Below are positions 9,739-16,295 of a stretch of DNA of 64,000 nt, piece after piece; positions within the stretch are counted from its first letter, which is position 1, and every line of letters begins with the position of its first letter. A program made the translations under genes and the position numbers. The stretch is from FEN-1191 sp031441585 (GTDB lineage Bacteria > Pseudomonadota > Gammaproteobacteria > Steroidobacterales > Steroidobacteraceae). The stretch is from positions 25,270-89,269 of the forward strand of contig JANMWZ010000010.1 in NCBI GenBank assembly GCA_031441585.1. The letters run 5' to 3'. The notes beneath the pieces are model-generated. The model was not told the origin of the DNA and made no database searches. It saw only the letters and a program-made list of their open reading frames with translations.

Positions 9739-10563
9739 TCAGTCGAGTGACGGTCGTCGGGCGGCGAGGCCGCTCGAGGCGGCCCGCGCCGTCTCGATCA
9801 GCACCGGCGAGAGCTTGCTGCGCAGCTCATCCAGCGTCCAACGGCTGGTAGGGCCGGATATGTTCACGGCGGCAATCGGCCGACCGTCGTCGCCGAGTAT
9901 CGGCGCCCCGATTGTGAGATCACCGCGGTAGCATTCCTGGTCGCACCAGGCGTAACCCGCCTTGCGCGCCGCATCGATGCGCGCGAGCAGCTGCTCCGGA
10001 GCGGTAATGGTCATCGGCGTCAGCGGGCGCAGCGCGGAGCGGCGCACGATCTGCTCGGCTTCCGCCGGCGGTAGCGCTGACAGGTAGGCGCGTCCCGCGG
10101 CCGTGCAATACATCGGCAAGCGCCGGCCGATGGGCATGTGGATGAAGAAGCGCTTGTGGCTCGGAAAACGCGCCACGTACACCATCTCGGTATCGTCGGG
10201 TTCCGACAGGCTTACGGACTCGCCGCAGGCCTGGTTCAGATCGACAAAATGAGTCGTCGCCTGCTCGATGAGCGGATGGCCGGACAGGTAGGCGAAGGCC
10301 ACGCTGAGCGCACGCGGCGCCAGCAGCCAGCGCCTGGCCTCGAGGTCGCGCCGCAGGTAGCCGAGCCGCTCGAGCGTATGTACGCAGCGCTGGCAGGAAC
10401 TCTTGGTCATGCCGGTCGCCGCCGCCATCTCGACCAGGTTGAGCGCGCGTCGCTCGCCGCCGAAGGCCTCGAGGATCGCGAGCGCCTTTGCCACGGATTG
10501 ATTGAACAGCGGGTCTGCCGCGGAGACCGGCAGTGGCGGGCGCGGCGGGTGCGACTTGCGCAT
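9739..10563 (-). CDS. IclR family transcriptional regulator
   Basis: 274 residues starting MRKSHPPRPP at ATG 10563. The frame is open further upstream, but that part is antisense-like and overlaps the exporter gene completely. The N-terminal winged helix (about 20-85) has the IclR pattern VAKALAILEAFGG and MAAATGMTKSSCQRCVHTL. The effector domain follows, with typical IclR phrases (IGRRLPMYCTAAGRAYLS, AGYAWCDQECYRGDLTIGAPI, AAVNISGP). Its ATG overlaps the exporter stop (TGATG), so it is the last gene of the receptor-oxidase-exporter operon. It probably regulates that operon in response to the substrate or a breakdown product. The inverted repeat at 15212-15231 is a candidate operator. Confidence 0.9.
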   Translation of the reverse strand: MRKSHPPRPPLPVSAADPLFNQSVAKALAILEAFGGERRALNLVEMAAATGMTKSSCQRCVHTLERLGYLRRDLEARRWLLAPRALSVAFAYLSGHPLIEQATTHFVDLNQACGESVSLSEPDDTEMVYVARFPSHKRFFIHMPIGRRLPMYCTAAGRAYLSALPPAEAEQIVRRSALRPLTPMTITAPEQLLARIDAARKAGYAWCDQECYRGDLTIGAPILGDDGRPIAAVNISGPTSRWTLDELRSKLSPVLIETARAASSGLAARRPSLD

Positions 10564-11417
10564 CACTGGCGCGCGGAGCGTAACATCATGATCGAAGCGT
10601 ACGCTACCACCACGATCACAAGCCAGCGCAGCGCCGTCACCGGCAGTTGCTTCACGATGAACGCCGCGACCAGCACGCCGAGTACGCCGCCGAGTATCAG
10701 GCCGGTCGCCGGGCCCCAGGCGAAGCGGCCCGTTTCGAGAAACCTCAGACCCGCGACCGGCTGCACCAGTCCGCAGGCGCCCATCATGATGGGAAAGGCC
10801 GCGAGTGGATTCAGGCCGAGCAGCGCGAGCATGATCATGCACGGGGCGTACAGGCCGATCCCGACGCTCATCAGTGCGCCGAACACGAAGTTTGCGCCGA
10901 CTGCGAAATACAGGCGCCAGCCCTCGAGCGCCATCGCCGTGCCACCCACCGGCAAGGCGCCCAGATTCGATAACGCGAAGATCGTCGCGGCGATCAGCAG
11001 CGCCACGCCCATGAACAGCTGGATCGCGCGTCGCGGCAGCCGCGTTGCGACGCCGGCGCCGAACCAGGCGCCAATCGCGGCGCTACCCACCATCAGGACC
11101 AGCAGCAGCGGATCGACAGCGACGATCGTGACGAAAATGATGGTGTCGAGGACGGCCGCCGCGTTGTGGCCGATATTGAGCGTGCCGGGAATGAGTTCGT
11201 CAGCCGGCTTGCCGCGCAGCTTGAAGATCGCTGTCGTCGGTGCGAATGAACCGATGCCAAGCGTATCGAAGAAATCGGTCACGAAGCCGATCAGGATGTC
11301 GATGGGCGTCACTGGCTCGCGTGCCGGGTTGCGGCGCGCTGCGCGGATCCAGGCGAGTACGAACGCGACGTTGACGAGGCCGAGGGCGGTGAACAGGATG
11401 AGCTTGGGAACGTTCAC
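10563..11417 (-). CDS. TSUP (TauE/SafE) family membrane exporter
   Basis: 284 residues with about eight hydrophobic segments and the TSUP signature near the N-terminus: DILIGFVTDFFDTLGIGSFAP, followed by PGTLNIGHN. A second repeat-like block lies around residues 175-215 (VFGALMSVGIGLYAP). Family members move sulfite, sulfoacetate or other small organic anions across the inner membrane. The gene overlaps the oxidase stop by four bases (ATGA at 11414-11417) and hands over to the IclR gene with another overlap. In this operon it may export an anionic by-product of the imported compound, but that role is inferred from context only. Confidence 0.85.
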   Translation of the reverse strand: MNVPKLILFTALGLVNVAFVLAWIRAARRNPAREPVTPIDILIGFVTDFFDTLGIGSFAPTTAIFKLRGKPADELIPGTLNIGHNAAAVLDTIIFVTIVAVDPLLLVLMVGSAAIGAWFGAGVATRLPRRAIQLFMGVALLIAATIFALSNLGALPVGGTAMALEGWRLYFAVGANFVFGALMSVGIGLYAPCMIMLALLGLNPLAAFPIMMGACGLVQPVAGLRFLETGRFAWGPATGLILGGVLGVLVAAFIVKQLPVTALRWLVIVVVAYASIMMLRSARQ

Positions 11418-12736
11418 GCCGGGCTCGATCGGCCGAGCAGCCGGTCGCGCGCACGCGCGAGGCCGTCCAGCCCGCGCAGAGTCTGGATCGCGACCCGGGC
11501 GCCGAGCTGGCTTGCGCGATGCAGCGGTATCGGCCGCAGGGGCGTTACCGGAAAACCAAGCTCTGCCGGCGACTCACCCAGCGCCCAGCGCGCCAGCAGC
11601 GTGCCGAGTACCGTCGCCATCGCGACGCCGCGACCGTTGTAGCCGAGCGCCGTGCGCAGGCCGGGTGCGAGCTCGTGCAGGTGCGGCAGGTGATCCGGCG
11701 TCATGGCCACGAGGCCACCCCAGTGATACTCGAAGGGCAGGCCCTCGAGCTGCGGGTAGATTTCCCGTACCGCGCGATAGTGATGGCGCGCCGCGACGCC
11801 AAGCGGCCTGGCGCTGAACATGCCCCGCGATCCCATGACGAGGCGGCCCCCCGCATCGAGCCTGAAGTAGCGCAGCAGGTGCCAGGTGTCCGAGACCGCC
11901 TGTCCTTCCGGGAGGATCGAGGCGCGCAGCGTTGGCGGAATCGGTGCGGTCGCCACCTGAAACGAGGGGATCGCGACGACGCTGCGTCGCAGTGGTTCGT
12001 GCAGCGTGTCCGCGTAGGCGTTGGTCGCGAGAATCACGCTCTCGCTCCTGAGCTCGCCGCGCGGCGTCTCGATGCGCCAGTCGCTGCCCGTGCGCGTCAG
12101 CCGGATCGCGGGACTGTGCGTGTAGATGCGGCTGCCGGCGTGCTGCGCACTGCGCGCGAGTCCACGCACATAGGCGAGTGGCTGCAGCGTACCGCCACGG
12201 CGATCGAGCCAGCCGCCGCAGTAGCGCTGCGAACCGGTCAGGCGTACCGTCTCCTCCCGGCTCAGCAACTGCGCCGCCGCGCCGCGCTGCTGCCATTGCT
12301 GGACCCGAGCGATCAGCGGCTTGAGCGCCGCCTCGGAAGTTGCAAGCTGCAGCCAGCCGTTGCGTACGGCGTCGCAGGCAATTGCATGGCGAGCAATCAA
12401 CTCAAAGACGAGATCGGGGCCGGAAGCTATGGTCGCCACCAGCTTCGGGCCGAACTTGGCACCGAACATAGCCTCGAGCGTGTCGGGGTCGTACTTCAGC
12501 CCGGGGATCACCTGGCCCCCGTTGCGGCCCGAGGCCCGTTCGCCGACATCGACGGCATCGATCACGATGACCGAGCGACCGGCGGCGCTCAAGTGCAACG
12601 CTGCCGCGAGACCGGTGTACCCGGCGCCGACGACGACCACGTCGGCCCGCGCCGGGCCGATGAGCTGCGGCCACGGCGGCAGCGGCGCCGCGGTCGCCGC
12701 CCACAGCGAGCGCTCGCCGGTCTGCTCAGTATTCAA
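11414..12736 (-). CDS. FAD-dependent amine/amino-acid oxidase (DAO family, PuuB/DadA-like)
   Basis: 440 residues. The Rossmann FAD site is near the N-terminus (VVVGAGYTGLAAALHL, about 34-49). It is followed by the acidic strand end VIVIDA and the DAO-family phrase GERASGRNGGQVIPGL, which is characteristic of gamma-glutamylputrescine oxidase-like enzymes. The C-terminal part has GYNGRGVAMATVLG, the second FAD contact. Such enzymes oxidise amines or amino acids to aldehydes or keto acids. The gene overlaps both neighbours by four bases, upstream with the TonB receptor and downstream with the TSUP exporter. It therefore most likely oxidises whatever the receptor imports. It is soluble by sequence; no signal peptide is visible. 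Confidence 0.85.
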   Translation of the reverse strand: MNTEQTGERSLWAATAAPLPPWPQLIGPARADVVVVGAGYTGLAAALHLSAAGRSVIVIDAVDVGERASGRNGGQVIPGLKYDPDTLEAMFGAKFGPKLVATIASGPDLVFELIARHAIACDAVRNGWLQLATSEAALKPLIARVQQWQQRGAAAQLLSREETVRLTGSQRYCGGWLDRRGGTLQPLAYVRGLARSAQHAGSRIYTHSPAIRLTRTGSDWRIETPRGELRSESVILATNAYADTLHEPLRRSVVAIPSFQVATAPIPPTLRASILPEGQAVSDTWHLLRYFRLDAGGRLVMGSRGMFSARPLGVAARHHYRAVREIYPQLEGLPFEYHWGGLVAMTPDHLPHLHELAPGLRTALGYNGRGVAMATVLGTLLARWALGESPAELGFPVTPLRPIPLHRASQLGARVAIQTLRGLDGLARARDRLLGRSSPA

Positions 12737-15150
12737 AAACGGTATGTCGCCTCAAGCCCATAGGTGCGCGGCTCGCCGACCAGCCCGTAGTCGAACCCGA
12801 TCGCGCCGGTATCCGGATCGTTCTGGTTGAGGCCGTAGGCAAGGTACTTACGGTTCGCGAGGTTCTTGACCCAGGCGGCGGCATCGAAGCCGCGCCTGGC
12901 CGCGCTCTTGAACGACACGCGGGCGTTGGCAATGCCGTACGCCCCCTGCGCAATGCGCTCGGTGTTGAAGGCGTCGAAGTACTGCTTGGCGTAGTAGTTG
13001 CCCTCGACCATCAAGCGCAGGTCGCCGGCCGCGATGCGGGCGAAGCGCCAGTCTATCCCGAGGCTGCCGTTGTAGTCCGGCGCCTGGATCAGCTTATTGC
13101 CCACGCAGCAATTGCGTGTAGGCGTGGTCGCATGGAGTGAGAGTTCCACGTACTTGCTGCTCATCAGGCCGAGGCCCGCGCGAATTTCCACGTCGTCACT
13201 TGCCTTGGCGTGGAGTTCGAACTCGGCGCCGTCCACGCGCGACTTGGGCGCGTTGACGGTGTGAAAGCCGCTGCCCGAGCCGCTCGGTAGCGTGAAGGCG
13301 TCGAGGAACTGCTGGTTCTTGTAGTCATAATGAAAGAGCGCCACATTGAAGGTGCCGCGGCGGTTCCACAGGTCCGCCTTGAGGCCGATCTCGATGGAGG
13401 TGAGCTTTTCCGGGTCGGCGAAGTTCGCTTCCTCTGGAAAGTTGAAGGCCTGGCCGTTGAACGCTGCGCCGCGGTAACCTTGGCTCACGTTCAGGTAAGT
13501 GAGGAGCTCCGCACTCGGCTTCCAGTCGACGCCCGCTTTGAAGCTGACGTTGTTGTTGTCCTGGCTCAGGTTCAGCAGCGGGCCCTGTGGGGCGGTGCCC
13601 GTCTGGTAGTAATCAAAGGCCGCGGGCAGGGCGCCAATCGTCTGCGTCCAGTAGGTCATCACTCCGCCATCAGGCGTGTAGCCGGTGGGCCCGGGCGCCA
13701 GCGGTCCGCCCTCAAGTGCATAGAAATTGCTGATGGTCACCTTGTCCCTGGTGTAGCGCGCTCCCGCGTGCAGGGTGACCGCAGGCGTCACTGCAAAGGT
13801 TGTGTTGAGGAACACGGCCTTGCTGTCCTTGAGCTGATCGAAGCTGTTGTACTCATCGAAGCCATAAAGCGGCGTACTGTCAGGGAGCGCGAAATAACCC
13901 AGGTCATAAGAATCGAAGAAGTGGTATTCCACCGTCGCATGCGTGCTCTCGCGCCCGTAGTAGAAACCGGCGAGCCAACCGAAGGCGCCGGTGTCGCGCG
14001 AGGCGAGGCGCAGCTCTTCGGAGAAATCGTTGGTGCTCGAAGTATAAGTATTCGGGTCATCGAGACGAACCGTGATCGGCAGGCCACCGTCATCGCTTTT
14101 GGTATACCAGCGGCCGTAGTCAAAACCGGTGACGGAGGTGAGCGTCGCGTGCTCGCTCGCCAGCCACTCGACCTTGAGTGCCACGCTGTCGTTGCGGATG
14201 TCCTTGTGTACGGCGTACTTGGCGCCATTGTCGAACCAGTCGATGGTGCCGCTGAAATAGGTCGGGTCGACGTTGAGCGCGTGCGCGCCGTAGGGCGTGC
14301 CGCCGGAGCGGCTCACCGCGACCTTCAGGTTGGCCGTCAGGTTATCGCTTGCCTTGTAGAGAAATGTGAGGCGGCCGGCGAGCGCGTCGACGCCATTGAG
14401 CGGTTCGACACCGGGCACGACGCTGTGTACCCAGCCGTCACGCTTCTCATACAGGAGGGCGGCGCGCACGCCGAGCTGGTTGTCGATGAGCGGGCCGCCG
14501 ACCGCCGCGTTCAGCGAGTAGGCTCCGTAGTTGCCGAACCCGGCCGTCGCATAGCCCTCAGTTTCCGCGAGGCTCGGGTTCCTGGAATAGAAGCTGACGG
14601 CGCCGCCGGTGGCGTTCTTGCCGTACAGCGTGCCCTGCGGGCCGCGCAGCACCTCCACGCGATCGAGATCGTAAGTCTGCAGCGCCTGCACGGCGCCAAC
14701 CGCCTTGTAGACTTCGTCCACATACATGGCGATCGGGCTGCTCTGATTCTGGCTGTAGTCCTGGGTCGTCACGCCGCGCAGCGTGAAGGTCGGCTGCGCC
14801 TCGGGGCCGTAGGGCAGGTTCAGCAGCATGTTGGGAACGCTGGCGGTGATATCGGCGGCCTGTCGCACGCCGCGATCGGCGAGTTCAGCCCCTGACAGCG
14901 CCGTGATGGCCAGTGGCACATCCTGCAATCGCTCGGTGCGGCGCTGCGCCGTGACGACAATCTCCGTAAGTGCGTCCTCGGGAGTGGCGGCAGCGGCAGC
15001 CGGCGCGGCCGCAGCCGCAACCGCAGCCGCAGCCGCGTAGGAAGCGTGCGGCCAGACGATGAGCGTCAGCGTGCCACCTGCCAGCAACGCGGTCAGGACC
15101 GAAGTGTGCCGTCGCGCACGACCACCCGGATAAACGGTTGAAGAATGCAT
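12733..15150 (-). CDS. TonB-dependent outer-membrane receptor, first gene of the oxidase operon
   Basis: 805 residues from ATG 15150, preceded by a G-rich ribosome site (GGGGGGA). The N-terminus is a long signal region followed by an Ala-rich segment (about 38-58). A TonB-box-like TEIVVTAQRRTERLQDVP comes next, then the plug (residues about 70-190, with YDLDRVEVLRGPQGTLYGKN) and a barrel ending in TYRF. It resembles the large receptor group of sphingomonad and gammaproteobacterial catabolic clusters. The downstream oxidase, exporter and regulator are translationally coupled to it. An inverted repeat in the upstream region may control transcription. Confidence 0.92.
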   Translation of the reverse strand: MHSSTVYPGGRARRHTSVLTALLAGGTLTLIVWPHASYAAAAAVAAAAAPAAAAATPEDALTEIVVTAQRRTERLQDVPLAITALSGAELADRGVRQAADITASVPNMLLNLPYGPEAQPTFTLRGVTTQDYSQNQSSPIAMYVDEVYKAVGAVQALQTYDLDRVEVLRGPQGTLYGKNATGGAVSFYSRNPSLAETEGYATAGFGNYGAYSLNAAVGGPLIDNQLGVRAALLYEKRDGWVHSVVPGVEPLNGVDALAGRLTFLYKASDNLTANLKVAVSRSGGTPYGAHALNVDPTYFSGTIDWFDNGAKYAVHKDIRNDSVALKVEWLASEHATLTSVTGFDYGRWYTKSDDGGLPITVRLDDPNTYTSSTNDFSEELRLASRDTGAFGWLAGFYYGRESTHATVEYHFFDSYDLGYFALPDSTPLYGFDEYNSFDQLKDSKAVFLNTTFAVTPAVTLHAGARYTRDKVTISNFYALEGGPLAPGPTGYTPDGGVMTYWTQTIGALPAAFDYYQTGTAPQGPLLNLSQDNNNVSFKAGVDWKPSAELLTYLNVSQGYRGAAFNGQAFNFPEEANFADPEKLTSIEIGLKADLWNRRGTFNVALFHYDYKNQQFLDAFTLPSGSGSGFHTVNAPKSRVDGAEFELHAKASDDVEIRAGLGLMSSKYVELSLHATTPTRNCCVGNKLIQAPDYNGSLGIDWRFARIAAGDLRLMVEGNYYAKQYFDAFNTERIAQGAYGIANARVSFKSAARRGFDAAAWVKNLANRKYLAYGLNQNDPDTGAIGFDYGLVGEPRTYGLEATYRF

Positions 15151-15211
15151 TCTGGAGTCCCCCCTATGTTGACCGTACCGCCCAGCCTGCCCGGCTCGGT
15201 GCGTAGCGATT

Positions 15212-15231
15212 ATCGATACAATAGTATCGAT
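15212..15231. promoter_or_regulatory. Inverted repeat, candidate operator of the receptor-oxidase operon
   Basis: ATCGATAC and GTATCGAT form a perfect 8-bp inverted repeat around AATA, 62-81 bases upstream of the receptor ATG. On the minus strand it overlaps a possible promoter (TAGACT, 17 bases, TATTGT). The regulator that binds it is inferred to be the operon's IclR protein; this has not been shown. Confidence 0.5.
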
Positions 15232-15305
15232 TTAGCTTGTAGTCTAGGGCAGCCGGCGGTGCATATCAACCGGCCTCTCAACCGTCAAAGGTAACCGCCA
15301 AAAGG

Positions 15306-15333
15306 TTGCATATTATAGTACAAAAGCTATAAT
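15306..15333 (+). promoter_or_regulatory. Promoter and operator of the HigBA-like pair
   Basis: TTGCAT (15306-15311) and TATAAT (15328-15333) are spaced by 16 bases. A perfect 7-bp inverted repeat, ATTATAG (15312-15318) and CTATAAT (15327-15333), fills the spacer and covers the -10 box, as expected for autorepression by the antitoxin. Transcription would start about 15340, at or next to the GTG of the toxin gene. Confidence 0.55.
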
Positions 15334-15339
15334 GTGCCG

Positions 15340-15678
15340 GTGAAAGAAGTGCGCTGGTTGGGTGATTCGCGGACTACCGTGCGAGCCTTTCCGAAGGCGG
15401 CCCGACTCAAAGTGGGGCAAGAACTGACGCGAGTACAGTTGGGCGCATTTCCTAAGCATGGTAAGGCGCTGCCATCGATTGGGCGCAGCGTTCAGGAAAT
15501 TCGCGTGGCCGCGAATAAGGAGGCATACCGGGTGATCTATGTGGCCGCCATCAGTACGCGGGTATTTGTGCTCCACGGGTTTCACAAGAAATCGAAGCAG
15601 GGCGTAGCTACACCGCATTTGGATATGGAGCTGGCGCGACGGCGGCTGCGCATGTTGATTGGAGAGAACGATGAGTAG
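15340..15678 (+). CDS. higB: HigB/RelE-like toxin (phage Gp49-like family)
   Basis: 112 residues. I chose GTG 15340, giving KEVRWLGDS at the N-terminus, which matches the usual start of Gp49-like toxins. GTG 15334 is an alternative. The fold core is visible as PSIGRSVQEIRVAANKEAYRVIYVA and VFVLHGFHKKSK, the RelE-superfamily strands with basic residues that act on mRNA in the ribosome. Neither GTG has a Shine-Dalgarno, and the predicted transcript starts close to the codon, so leaderless translation is possible. The stop lies eight bases inside the downstream antitoxin gene. Toxin-first order is typical of HigBA. Confidence 0.85.
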   Translation: MKEVRWLGDSRTTVRAFPKAARLKVGQELTRVQLGAFPKHGKALPSIGRSVQEIRVAANKEAYRVIYVAAISTRVFVLHGFHKKSKQGVATPHLDMELARRRLRMLIGENDE

Positions 15679-15964
15679 AAATGTATTCGACGATTTGGGA
15701 TTCTCGAAGGCTGAAGCGGTGGCGCTCCAGGCTCGGGTGATATTGGCCGTTGAAATTGAGCGGTATATAGCGAAGCGAGGGCTGACTCAGGCGAAAGCGG
15801 CGATTGTGTTTGGCGTTCCACAGCCAACGATCTCTAAGATCGTGCGGGGGAACGTCACGAAACTGTCACTCGAATATCTGCTCAAGATGCTGGCGCGGGT
15901 GGGGATTGATGTCGATATTGTGCCGGTTATGCGTGGCAGCAGAAAGCGGGCGATGGCGGCGTAG
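15671..15964 (+). CDS. higA: HigA-like antitoxin, XRE/HTH family
   Basis: 97 residues from ATG 15671, with GGAGAG just upstream. The in-frame codon at 15659 would add four residues inside the toxin gene and is less likely. The helix-turn-helix is GLTQAKAAIVFGVPQPTISKIVRG, followed by KLSLEYLLKMLARVGIDVDI, a pattern of the HTH_37/XRE antitoxins paired with Gp49-like toxins. It should neutralise the upstream toxin and repress the shared promoter through the palindrome over the -10 box. Confidence 0.88.
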   Translation: MSRNVFDDLGFSKAEAVALQARVILAVEIERYIAKRGLTQAKAAIVFGVPQPTISKIVRGNVTKLSLEYLLKMLARVGIDVDIVPVMRGSRKRAMAA

Positions 15965-15982
15965 AGAGCTGAAATTGAGGCG

Positions 15983-16219
15983 CTAACGGCGCGGTAAGCG
16001 CTTGCCAGGCAGCGTAGCGCTGGCTGAACTCTCCGCAGTCCAGGGGCTGCCGAGTTTCTCCTCGAGGTAATCACGTATCAGGCGCCGCACGACCTGGGAG
16101 GGCGTCATGTCTTCCGCGGCACAGGTCTTCTCGAATATTGCTTTCTTGCGCGGATCGATCAGCACGGTGAGGCGCGCGGTACGTTCCTCGGGAGCCAGCA
16201 CTTTAGCGTTCCTCAACAT
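15983..16219 (-). CDS. Ribbon-helix-helix (CopG-like) DNA-binding protein
   Basis: 78 residues. The strand-helix-helix is clear: ARLTVLIDPRKKAIFEKTC (beta strand and helix A), then MTPSQVVRRLIRDYLEEK (helix B with the conserved PSQVVR turn). The C-terminal 20 residues look disordered. No toxin gene sits beside it; the HigBA-like pair ends 19 bases away on the other strand. The gene diverges from the hydrogenase-4-like operon across only 76 bases, and its start codon lies within or next to the -35 box of that operon. It may therefore be a regulator of that operon. The ribosome site is weak. Confidence 0.75.
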   Translation of the reverse strand: MLRNAKVLAPEERTARLTVLIDPRKKAIFEKTCAAEDMTPSQVVRRLIRDYLEEKLGSPWTAESSASATLPGKRLPRR

Positions 16220-16247
16220 TTACATACCAGGTGCATAGGATGATAAT
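16219..16247 (+). promoter_or_regulatory. Predicted promoter of the hydrogenase-4-like operon
   Basis: TTTACA (16219-16224) and GATAAT (16242-16247) are separated by 17 bases. An inverted repeat, TTACAT (16220-16225) and ATGTAA (16246-16251), brackets the promoter and could be an operator for the divergent ribbon-helix-helix protein. The leader would be about 40 bases. Confidence 0.55.
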
Positions 16248-16295
16248 GTAAGGGTAATCAGATTCACAGACTCGCGCAATGGCAAAGCCTTTCGC

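Noticed and set aside
10138..11817. 559-residue plus-strand frame
   Set aside because: It is antisense to the IclR, TSUP and FAD oxidase genes, whose families are clear, and has no recognisable domain.
13330..14895. 521-residue plus-strand frame
   Set aside because: It lies wholly within the TonB receptor gene on the other strand; receptor motifs are unambiguous.
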